From Anaerolineales bacterium (GTDB lineage Bacteria; Chloroflexota; Anaerolineae; Anaerolineales; UBA4823): a stretch of DNA of 13,637 bases. The position numbers and the translations under genes are program-made. This document shows positions 6,335-13,637 of this stretch, piece by piece. The number at the start of each line of letters is the position of its first letter. Within the stretch, counting starts at the first letter, position 1. The DNA is taken from the NCBI GenBank assembly GCA_022865865.1, contig JALHTN010000331.1, forward strand, positions 1 through 13,637, written 5' to 3'. The notes beneath the pieces were generated by a model, which was not told the origin of the DNA, searched no databases, and saw nothing but the letters and a program-made list of their open reading frames with translations.

Positions 6335-7687
6335 TTAACCACCTTGTATATTTAACTGCATCGAATGCCTCAACACCTGCCGGTTGACTAATTTAATTTT
6401 TTCAACCAACTCCTCACCTTGGCCTGAATCTGCCGCCTGGTTGATCAAACCCGAGAGCATTTGAAATAATTCGGGGGTGATTTTATCCGGGTTGGTCTCC
6501 AGGAGATTTTGGCGAACCGCATCATCGGGTGCTTCGAGCAATTCCTGAATGAATTCTATTTCCGTTGGTTGGGCCATCGCCTGGTGGATTGTTTCATCAA
6601 TCTGGTTCAGCTTTGCGCTTTTCTCTAAATCGCCGCTCTTACGTGCAGATTCTAATTCTTCCTGAACAGCTTGCATGAAATACTCATCAATCTGGGCCGC
6701 GTAAGTCTGGATCGCCTGCATCACATCATCAGCCTGCATTATTTGTTCAAGCAATTGGTGAGCCTGTCTGACCCTGATTTCAACTTGTTCATCCAATAGA
6801 CTGGTTAGCTCGAGCAGCCGATCGCGCAAAACGGAGAGTCGTTCCTGCTCCTCCCCCTCAGTAGCTTCAATTTTATCAGTGAGAAGTTGGTAAAAAGCGT
6901 AATCGATCCCTGGCCTTGTAAGGCTGACCAAGGCACTTAAGCGGATATCATTCGGAGCTTGAATTATCAGGTCTAATAGCTTCTCACGAGTTAGATCCTG
7001 ACCAGCTTCTTGTAAAGATTCAATGGCAGCCTGTACTTCTTCTGATTGTTGCCGAATTTCTTTGCCAAATTCGGTATTCACGATCAAAAGATTCTGAATT
7101 TCCTCAAGTTGTTGTGCTGATTCTTGATCCCCGGTTCCAGCTGCGGTCTCCAATAAACGGCTCAGGATCGTGAACAAATCTGCATCAAGAAGGGTCTCGT
7201 TTTCCTTAATTATATTGAGGCGTGCTTGCTCATCCTTAGTCGTCGAAAGTTTCTGGAGAAAGTCAATCTTATCCTGCTGGGCTTTAATCATTTCTTTGGT
7301 GATGCCATCAGCTTCTAAGATACGTTCGATTAAACCTTGCATAGTGAAATGTGCTTGAGGAGTCAGCAAATAGCCTTTTCTTTTCTCCGCGGGTAAGCGA
7401 TTGACCACCTGATTGATCAGGCTGCCAATCAATCGTTCTTGCTCATCACGCGGTAATCCGATCTCCATTGGTACATAGGTAAGCAGCAATTCTTTGTCTG
7501 AATCATGATAAACAATAGGTGTAGCCAGGGCTCCTTGATACCCGCAAACCTGGCACTGCACAAAATTAGTCATACCTGAGAGTAATTGGGATTTCAGATT
7601 TGGATCCTGATCTACATCATAGAGCTGCCGCACATCAGCCATTATGGGTTGTTTGCAATTGGGGCAACTGATTTGCGTTTGAGGCAT
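6335..7687 (-). CDS. CpXC-type zinc-ribbon protein with four helical repeats
   Basis: 450 residues; ATG start with AGGAGA 5 nt upstream. The N-terminus carries two Cys pairs, CPNC (Cys8, Cys11) and CQVC (Cys45, Cys48), the arrangement of CpXC-domain zinc ribbons (domain about 1-140). The rest is predicted to be helical, acidic and Gln/Glu-rich. Reading it by eye shows four related units of about 60 residues starting near 142, 238, 312 and 378. Each has a hydrophobic opening (for example DFLQKL, EFIQELL), often a short Asp/Asn-containing turn, a central amphipathic helix with LF or FY-Q-LL/ML, a Gly-rich or acidic turn and a closing helix. Similar units occur in TPR/CHAT-type proteins of Chloroflexi and cyanobacteria (recalled, not searched). 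No signal peptide or membrane helix is seen, so it is probably cytoplasmic. The function is unknown; a scaffold or metal-dependent binding role is a guess. It is coupled to wecB by a 2-nt gap. Confidence 0.85.
   Translation of the reverse strand: MPQTQISCPNCKQPIMADVRQLYDVDQDPNLKSQLLSGMTNFVQCQVCGYQGALATPIVYHDSDKELLLTYVPMEIGLPRDEQERLIGSLINQVVNRLPAEKRKGYLLTPQAHFTMQGLIERILEADGITKEMIKAQQDKIDFLQKLSTTKDEQARLNIIKENETLLDADLFTILSRLLETAAGTGDQESAQQLEEIQNLLIVNTEFGKEIRQQSEEVQAAIESLQEAGQDLTREKLLDLIIQAPNDIRLSALVSLTRPGIDYAFYQLLTDKIEATEGEEQERLSVLRDRLLELTSLLDEQVEIRVRQAHQLLEQIMQADDVMQAIQTYAAQIDEYFMQAVQEELESARKSGDLEKSAKLNQIDETIHQAMAQPTEIEFIQELLEAPDDAVRQNLLETNPDKITPELFQMLSGLINQAADSGQGEELVEKIKLVNRQVLRHSMQLNIQGG
6339..6345 (-). 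promoter_or_regulatory. Ribosome binding site fixing the TTG start of wecB
   Basis: AAGGTGG on the minus strand lies 6 nt before the TTG start codon and inside the last codons of the upstream CpXC gene. No ATG or GTG with comparable placement would preserve the conserved N-terminal motif of the epimerase. Confidence 0.75.
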
Positions 7688-7827
7688 ACTTCTCTCCTAA
7701 AATCGATAATAAATTTACGTACTCATAAATCCTTTTGGAACCTGATGAAATATTTCTGCACCAAGAACCATGCTTCCCGGTTCAAACAAGATCTTATTTA
7801 GCAAACTTGCTGTCGAACACGCGCTAG

Positions 7828-7833
7828 ATTATA
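7828..7833 (-). promoter_or_regulatory. Candidate -10 element for the CpXC-wecB operon
   Basis: A perfect TATAAT on the minus strand (7833-7828), preceded by GGG, lies just beyond the histidine kinase stop codon. TTACCT, 18 nt upstream at 7857-7852, is a poor -35. If used, transcription would start near 7821 and give a leader of about 133 nt before the CpXC ATG. It would make CpXC-wecB independent of the upstream aminotransferase-histidine kinase operon. Confidence 0.45.
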
Positions 7834-7845
7834 CCCAGTTAATAT

Positions 7846-9396
7846 TCAGCGAGGTAAGGAAAAACAAATTCGGGCTCCTTGATCTGGCATCGGATCCACC
7901 CAAATTCTTCCCCCATGTGCTTCGACAACTGCTCGCGATAAGAAGAGACCCAATCCGGTTCCCTTGGTGCGCTTACTGGCTTCAGGTGCCCGGTAAAATC
8001 GATCGAAAATGTAGGGAATATCCCCGGGAGCGATCCCGGGACCTTGATCGGAAACACAAACTATCACTTGTTCGACCCTGACCTGAGCGTTTATGCGAAT
8101 CTCCCCACCATCCGGGGAGTATTTTACAGCATTGGAAAACAGGTTATACAAAACCTGCTCTAATCGGTCTTCATCTCCCAAAATCACAGGAAAATCACCG
8201 GGAAAATCAACAAAGAAATTATGGTTGGGTGCCTGTACTGTGAAGCGTTCAACTACTCTTTCAACTGTGTGAGCCAGTGCTAGATCTGTTCGATTTAACG
8301 ACAGCGTACCACTTTGCAAACGCGTGGCATCCAACAGGTTTTCGATCAATTCTGTTAAGCGGTCAGCCTCGTCCTCGATCACTGCTAAACTGTCTTGGAT
8401 TACTGCACGATCCCAGGTAGCATCTTCTCTGCGAAGTGTACCCACATAACCTTTGATCAATGCTACAGGAGTTTTTAACTCGTGGCTGACAACTGAGATA
8501 AAGGTACTTTTAATCTCATCCGCTTCACGAAAATGGGAGATATCTCTTACAGTTGCGACCACATTGATTAATTGCCCTTCGGGAGATAATAAGGGCGCGT
8601 ACGTAATTCCGACAGGTACAGGTCTCCGTTCAAGTCGTTCAAGATCGCCCTCTACATAAAGCGTTGCGTGCGGTGTCAGGGGCCATCCCTGTGCTAAAGA
8701 TTGATCAAGTGTTAATCCGCTCTCGACATGCGTCCAGCGGATCACCTCAGCATGCTTGCGCCCGATAATTTCGCTATTTGCTAACCTTGAAAGATTTTCA
8801 AAAGCAGGATTACTGCGTTCAACAGTAGTTTCTGGATTGAGTATCAATATACCATCCGCTGCTGAGTCAAGCAGGGTATCCATGCGCTGCTTCTCACGGC
8901 GGATCTGTGTATAAAATTGGGCGTTCCTGACTGCGATTGCTGCTTGATCCGCAAAACTCTGCAGCAGAGCTCGATCATTACCCGAAAACCTGGCAGAGTA
9001 GTTTCGGAAGATGAAAATCATTCCCACAACTCGCCGCCGAAAGACCAGTGGCAGTCCCACACCATCTAAAAATCCCAGACTCGCCACACGGGTGACTTCC
9101 TTCAGGAGAGTATTTATTTGTGGTAATTCAAATTTGGCTGGATCTTCCTGGTCTGGGATGGCTTTAAGGAGAGGATCTAAATAATTGATGAAAGCCGAAG
9201 GAATGCCATGAGATGTACCAATTGTCCAACCCCCTTCTTCCCCTCTCAAGGAAATTAATCCCGCCTGTCCAGCCAGCATTTCGACGGAAATATTTAAAAT
9301 TCGAGCAAGCAGATTATCCAGATCGAGTTCCTGGGTGATCGCCCTTCCGATTTCTAGTAGGTAATCCCGCTGGCGGACCCGTAAATCAGGCAACAT
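7846..9396 (-). CDS. Soluble GAF-PAS sensor histidine kinase
   Basis: 516 residues without a transmembrane segment. Domains in order: GAF (about 10-160, ending with the typical FADQAAIAVRNAQ), PAS (about 170-290, from DSAADGILILNPE to VVATVRDIS), HisKA with the H-box SHELKTP (phospho-acceptor His305), and HATPase_c with N-box Asn422, G1 box DQGPGI (450-455), F box FDRFYR and G2 box GTGLGL. All residues for ATP binding and autophosphorylation are present. The signal would be sensed in the cytoplasm by GAF or PAS; no ligand can be read from the sequence. The ATG overlaps the end of the aminotransferase gene by 11 nt and has no clear Shine-Dalgarno sequence, so translation probably depends on the upstream gene. 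No response regulator is in the window, which makes it an orphan here. Confidence 0.95.
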   Translation of the reverse strand: MLPDLRVRQRDYLLEIGRAITQELDLDNLLARILNISVEMLAGQAGLISLRGEEGGWTIGTSHGIPSAFINYLDPLLKAIPDQEDPAKFELPQINTLLKEVTRVASLGFLDGVGLPLVFRRRVVGMIFIFRNYSARFSGNDRALLQSFADQAAIAVRNAQFYTQIRREKQRMDTLLDSAADGILILNPETTVERSNPAFENLSRLANSEIIGRKHAEVIRWTHVESGLTLDQSLAQGWPLTPHATLYVEGDLERLERRPVPVGITYAPLLSPEGQLINVVATVRDISHFREADEIKSTFISVVSHELKTPVALIKGYVGTLRREDATWDRAVIQDSLAVIEDEADRLTELIENLLDATRLQSGTLSLNRTDLALAHTVERVVERFTVQAPNHNFFVDFPGDFPVILGDEDRLEQVLYNLFSNAVKYSPDGGEIRINAQVRVEQVIVCVSDQGPGIAPGDIPYIFDRFYRAPEASKRTKGTGLGLFLSRAVVEAHGGRIWVDPMPDQGARICFSLPR

Positions 9397-10726
9397 GGGG
9401 TATCAAAAATTCCTGTTCAGCATGCATAATAATTTCTTCGAGTATTATCAACCCCTGGTCGATTTCTCCTTTGCTGATGCTCAAAGGGGGTGCGATTCGA
9501 ATGGTGCTTTTTCCACAACCCAAGAGCAGCAATCCACTTTGAAATGCCAGGCGGATAATCCGGTCTCGCAGCTCTAAATCGGGTTGGCGCGTTTCCCGAT
9601 CCTGGACGAATTCAACCCCAATCATCAATCCTCTCCCCCGAACTTGACCAATGCTTGGATGGCGAGATTGGAGTTCTTCCAATCTGCGTAAAGTATATTC
9701 TCCAACCTCCACAGCATTCAGCATGTATTCATCATTAATCAGCTCGATTGTCGCTAAAGCAGCTGCGCAGGCAATTGGATTACCGCCATATGTATTCCCA
9801 TGAGCACCTTTAGTCCATGTCATCAAACTCTTCTTGGCAATGATGGCTCCCAACGGAACTCCGGAGGCTATTCCCTTTCCCACGCAAACAATATCGGGTT
9901 CAATGCCGAAGTGCTCAATCGCCCACCATTTCCCTGTCCTTCCCATGCCAGACTGCACTTCATCTACAATCAGCAGTATCTGGTATCTATTACACAAATC
10001 TCGCAAGGCCGGATAAAAACCAGGTGCAGGAATCACATACCCCCCTTCGCCCTGGATAGTTTCAACCATAATCCCAGCCACTTCTGAAAAGGGGAGCAGC
10101 TGATCTAATATCTGTTCTTCGATGTAGCGCACAATTGTTTCCCCGTAATTCTCACCTGGCAAGGATTCGAGGATTGGGTGATAGGGGTTTGGGAAGGGAA
10201 CGTGAGTCACCCCGCCCATCATAGGGAAAAAATCTTCCTTATAGTGAGGTTTACTGGCGGTGAAAGCTAATGACCCCATTGTGCGCCCGTGGAATGACCC
10301 CAGGAAGGCAATAAACTGGCTGCGGCCAGTGAAATGGCGGGCTAATTTTATAGCTGCTTCTACGCTTTCAGTACCTGAATTCGTCATAAAAGAAACGGCT
10401 TCTTCCTGAAAAGGAGCGATAACATTTAACTGCTCCCCCAAGGCAACCCACGGTTCGTGATAATAATCCGATGAAATATGAATGAATTTCTCGGCTTGAT
10501 CCTGAATTGCTTTAACTACCTTCGGATGGCTGTGACCGGTTGAGGTGACTGCAATCCCGGCGGCGAAATCTAGATAACGGTTGCCATCCACATCCCATAC
10601 AAAGGAACCTCTGCCATGGTCCATAACGAATGGATAGTCACGTGGATAGGATGGAGAAATAACTTTTTGATCGCGATCGATAATCGCCCTAGCCTTGGGA
10701 CCAGGCAATGGCAATAGCGGCTTCAT
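9386..10726 (-). CDS. Class-III PLP aminotransferase (4-aminobutyrate/ornithine aminotransferase family)
   Basis: 446 residues; ATG start with AAGGAG 6 nt upstream. Fold type I, class-III signatures are clear: WDVDGNRYLDFAAGIAV (44-60), SGTE (117-120) for cofactor phosphate, FHGRTMGS (145-152), IVDEVQSGMGRTG with Asp255, the PLP Schiff-base lysine Lys284 in VGKGIASGVPLG, and HGNTYGGNP (309-317). Such enzymes move an omega- or alpha-amino group to 2-oxoglutarate or pyruvate. The N-terminal VISPSYPRDYP motif resembles archaeal and Chloroflexi homologues annotated variously as GABA or ornithine aminotransferase or broad amino-acid racemase, so I leave the substrate open and give no symbol. It heads an operon with the histidine kinase (11-nt overlap) and has a good promoter upstream. 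Confidence 0.92.
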   Translation of the reverse strand: MKPLLPLPGPKARAIIDRDQKVISPSYPRDYPFVMDHGRGSFVWDVDGNRYLDFAAGIAVTSTGHSHPKVVKAIQDQAEKFIHISSDYYHEPWVALGEQLNVIAPFQEEAVSFMTNSGTESVEAAIKLARHFTGRSQFIAFLGSFHGRTMGSLAFTASKPHYKEDFFPMMGGVTHVPFPNPYHPILESLPGENYGETIVRYIEEQILDQLLPFSEVAGIMVETIQGEGGYVIPAPGFYPALRDLCNRYQILLIVDEVQSGMGRTGKWWAIEHFGIEPDIVCVGKGIASGVPLGAIIAKKSLMTWTKGAHGNTYGGNPIACAAALATIELINDEYMLNAVEVGEYTLRRLEELQSRHPSIGQVRGRGLMIGVEFVQDRETRQPDLELRDRIIRLAFQSGLLLLGCGKSTIRIAPPLSISKGEIDQGLIILEEIIMHAEQEFLIPHVA

Positions 10727-10772
10727 GTAGATCTCCTTGCATATTGGGTTATTTTATCTTTCAGGCATCCGA

Positions 10773-11932
<1,160 letters not shown>

Positions 11933-11977
11933 GCTGGAAATTAACATCATTCGTTCGAGGAATATTTCTTACTTTTC

Positions 11978-12796
11978 ATGACAGTAATCCAATCTATCTT
12001 GCTTGGAGTAATCCAAGGCGTAACCGAATTTCTACCCATATCGAGCTCGGGACATCTGGTAATAATCCCATTTCTTTTGAAATGGGATATACCACCTTCT
12101 GAAGCATTTGTGTTTGATGTATTGGTGCAGGTGGCAACCCTGGTCGCAGTGATAGCTTTCTTTTGGAAGGATTTTTACGTAATTCTTCGCGGTGTATTTC
12201 GTGGTTTACGGCGCAGGCGACCATTTGAAACTCAACCTGCCCGCATGGGTTGGTATATTTTACTGTCGACGATCCCAGCCGGCATTGCCGGATTGCTGCT
12301 CAAGGATGTTGTCGAGATGGCATTCTCAAATCCTATGATGACCGCTGTTGCACTGCTCGCTACTGCGATGCTCTTGGTCATTGCGGAGAGAATTGGCAAA
12401 CGTCAACGGATCTTAGAAAATATCACCTGGATAGACGCCCTTATCATCGGGATCTATCAAATCCTGGCTTTATTTCCGGGTTTGTCAAGATCGGGGTCAA
12501 CGATCGCCGGTGGGATGACCCGTGATTTCAATCGGCCAGCAGCAGCTCGATTTTCTTTTCTGATGGCGGTTCCGATCATGCTGGTTGCAGGATTGAGTGC
12601 CGTCATTGATTTGTTCAGGATTCCAGATCTGGCCTCTTTATTGCCAGTATTTATCCCTGGTTTTATCGCCGCAGCTGTCGTTGGTTACCTCGCTATCGGG
12701 TGGCTGCTCTCCTTTCTAACTCGATATTCCCTCTACTATTTCGCGATTTATTGTGCCATACTGGGTCTGATCGTCCTCCTGTTCACCATAAACTAA
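11978..12796 (+). CDS. uppP: Undecaprenyl-diphosphatase (BacA/UppP family)
   Basis: 272 residues, a polytopic membrane protein of normal length. It dephosphorylates undecaprenyl diphosphate so that the lipid carrier for peptidoglycan and surface glycans is recycled, and is linked to bacitracin resistance. Signatures: QGVTEFLPISSSGHL (13-27) with Glu17 and His26, and LFPGLSRSGST (165-175) with Arg171, both matching the catalytic regions. Several hydrophobic helices fill the rest. The ATG start fits the family N-terminus, although the nearest GAGG is 17 nt away, so initiation may be weak. It sits between tgt (45 nt) and a lipoprotein gene (14 nt), all in one direction. Confidence 0.97.
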   Translation: MTVIQSILLGVIQGVTEFLPISSSGHLVIIPFLLKWDIPPSEAFVFDVLVQVATLVAVIAFFWKDFYVILRGVFRGLRRRRPFETQPARMGWYILLSTIPAGIAGLLLKDVVEMAFSNPMMTAVALLATAMLLVIAERIGKRQRILENITWIDALIIGIYQILALFPGLSRSGSTIAGGMTRDFNRPAAARFSFLMAVPIMLVAGLSAVIDLFRIPDLASLLPVFIPGFIAAAVVGYLAIGWLLSFLTRYSLYYFAIYCAILGLIVLLFTIN

Positions 12797-12810
12797 ACGC
12801 TGGTTATCGC

Positions 12811-13575
12811 ATGCCTCACCGATTGGCTTGTATTTTTATATCATTTGTAACCCTGTGGTTGGCGGCTTGTAACACCCCACCTACCGCCACCATCCCACCC
12901 TCTCCCATACCGCTAAGCGTATCATTCTCACCCTACATGGCTCATATTCAAGATGCGCTGCACACCTGCGCCTTGACTCTACCGGAATTGGCTGTCTTCT
13001 TTGAGAGAACATCCGGATCAGCCCAAGATTTTGAGGGTCATGATTTAGTCATTTGGTGGGGAGAGAAACCCTCGGTAATGGACTTTGCTTACCCACTCGG
13101 GCATGATGAATTGGTGGTGATCGCCAACCCAGAAAACCCAAAGCAGGAGCTTAGCCCTCAAGAGTTAAAAGCTTTGTTTTCTGGACATATAGAAAGGTGG
13201 ACAGAAATTGGTACTCTCGATCAACAAGTAACCTTGTGGATATTTCCTGAAATTAACCTGTTGAGTGAGCTTTTCAAGCTTGAAGTGTTAGATGAACAGC
13301 GCTTCAGCCGTCTGGCGTCAGTAGCACCCTCACCGCAAGCCATGCTGGAAGCGATCGGAAAAACCCCGGGTGCCGTAGGATTCTTGCCGCGCTCCTGGAC
13401 ATCTCCAGATGTATCCATCATCCAAATCGATCCTGACCTGCAGGAAGCATTACGCAAGCCACTGATCGTTCTGACCAAAACCGAACCAGGAGCTGGTCTC
13501 CAGAATCTGCTCACCTGTCTCCAAACCGGAGCAGGCCAAGCAATTCTAGAAGAGAACTATCTTGATCCTCAATAG
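12811..13575 (+). CDS. PstS-like periplasmic-binding-fold lipoprotein
   Basis: 254 residues from the ATG at 12811. This start gives a lipoprotein signal peptide with lipobox LAAC (lipidated Cys20); a longer frame from 12700 would overlap uppP and bury the signal. A Pro/Thr-rich linker follows (21-37). The body resembles the PBP-like (type II) fold of phosphate-binding PstS proteins, mainly through LSPQELKALFSGHIERWTEIG (114-134) and the segment TPGAVGFLPRSW (185-196). It is shorter than typical PstS (over 300 residues), and its N-terminal lobe appears reduced. No ABC permease or ATPase gene is visible. It probably sits on the outer face of the membrane; the ligand is unknown and a phosphate role is not established. 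It lies 14 nt after uppP and is likely in the same operon. Confidence 0.8.
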   Translation: MPHRLACIFISFVTLWLAACNTPPTATIPPSPIPLSVSFSPYMAHIQDALHTCALTLPELAVFFERTSGSAQDFEGHDLVIWWGEKPSVMDFAYPLGHDELVVIANPENPKQELSPQELKALFSGHIERWTEIGTLDQQVTLWIFPEINLLSELFKLEVLDEQRFSRLASVAPSPQAMLEAIGKTPGAVGFLPRSWTSPDVSIIQIDPDLQEALRKPLIVLTKTEPGAGLQNLLTCLQTGAGQAILEENYLDPQ

Positions 13576-13637
13576 TATTTGATGATTATCTTAGGCGTAA
13601 ATATAGGTAGGGGTGTTCTTCGGGCGGAAATCCAGCA
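13576..13637. other. Right edge; possible 3' end of a convergent minus-strand gene
   Basis: On the minus strand a frame is open from the edge to a TAA at 13588-13586 and would encode 16 residues ending in HPYLYLRLR. The position, 10 nt from the convergent lipoprotein stop, mirrors the tight convergent spacing at 3492/3501. All three minus frames are open for a comparable length, so this could be chance. Confidence 0.25.

Noticed and set aside
7770..8081. Plus-strand open frame of about 100 codons over the 3' end of the histidine kinase
   Set aside because: It is antisense to the well-supported HATPase domain, and its translation has no recognisable motif; it is a shadow of the coding strand.
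9800..10087. Plus-strand open frame of 95 codons inside the aminotransferase gene
   Set aside because: It is antisense to conserved PLP-binding motifs and has no ribosome binding site or family resemblance.
12700..12810. Longer reading of the lipoprotein gene from 12700
   Set aside because: It overlaps the end of uppP by about 97 nt and would put the lipoprotein signal peptide inside the protein; the ATG at 12811 gives a normal lipobox at Cys20.

Overview
This 13.6-kb window is a gene-dense stretch of bacterial chromosome with moderate GC content. The mix of genes suggests an Anaerolineae-like member of Chloroflexota. That reading rests on a recalled resemblance of the GH3-like protein, the CpXC/helical-repeat protein, the PknB-like kinase and the class-III aminotransferase to proteins of that group, and it is an inference. 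I see no mobile element, phage gene, CRISPR array, tRNA or rRNA. Ten protein genes are supported, one of them cut by the left edge.

Layout. On the plus strand (1-3492) the 3' part of a CoA-transferase beta subunit overlaps by 4 nt a large secreted or membrane-anchored GH3-like protein. On the minus strand (3501-4490) lies a membrane-tailed Ser/Thr kinase. It diverges, across only 54 nt, from a plus-strand FHA plus winged-helix DNA-binding protein (4545-5216). The minus strand then carries UDP-GlcNAc 2-epimerase (5250-6332), tightly coupled to an upstream CpXC zinc-ribbon/helical-repeat protein (6335-7687). Further up, also on minus, a soluble GAF-PAS histidine kinase (7846-9396) overlaps by 11 nt the end of a class-III aminotransferase (9386-10726). 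From 10808 the plus strand resumes with tgt, uppP and a PstS-like lipoprotein.

How the genes may work together. Several concern the envelope: WecB (UDP-ManNAc supply), UppP (undecaprenyl phosphate recycling), the GH3-like ectoprotein and the lipoprotein. Two signalling units are present. The kinase next to an FHA-wHTH protein looks like a phospho-threonine-to-transcription circuit. The histidine kinase is fused by overlap to an amino-acid metabolic gene and has no response regulator in view.

Most notable points: the putative GH3-like enzyme has Glu-Asn where the family normally has the Asp nucleophile motif; the kinase/FHA-wHTH pair; a four-fold helical repeat behind the CpXC zinc ribbon; and overlapping back-to-back promoters that appear to give tgt a nearly leaderless GTG-start mRNA. 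None of this amounts to a clearly new defence or mobile system; most genes are ordinary housekeeping genes.
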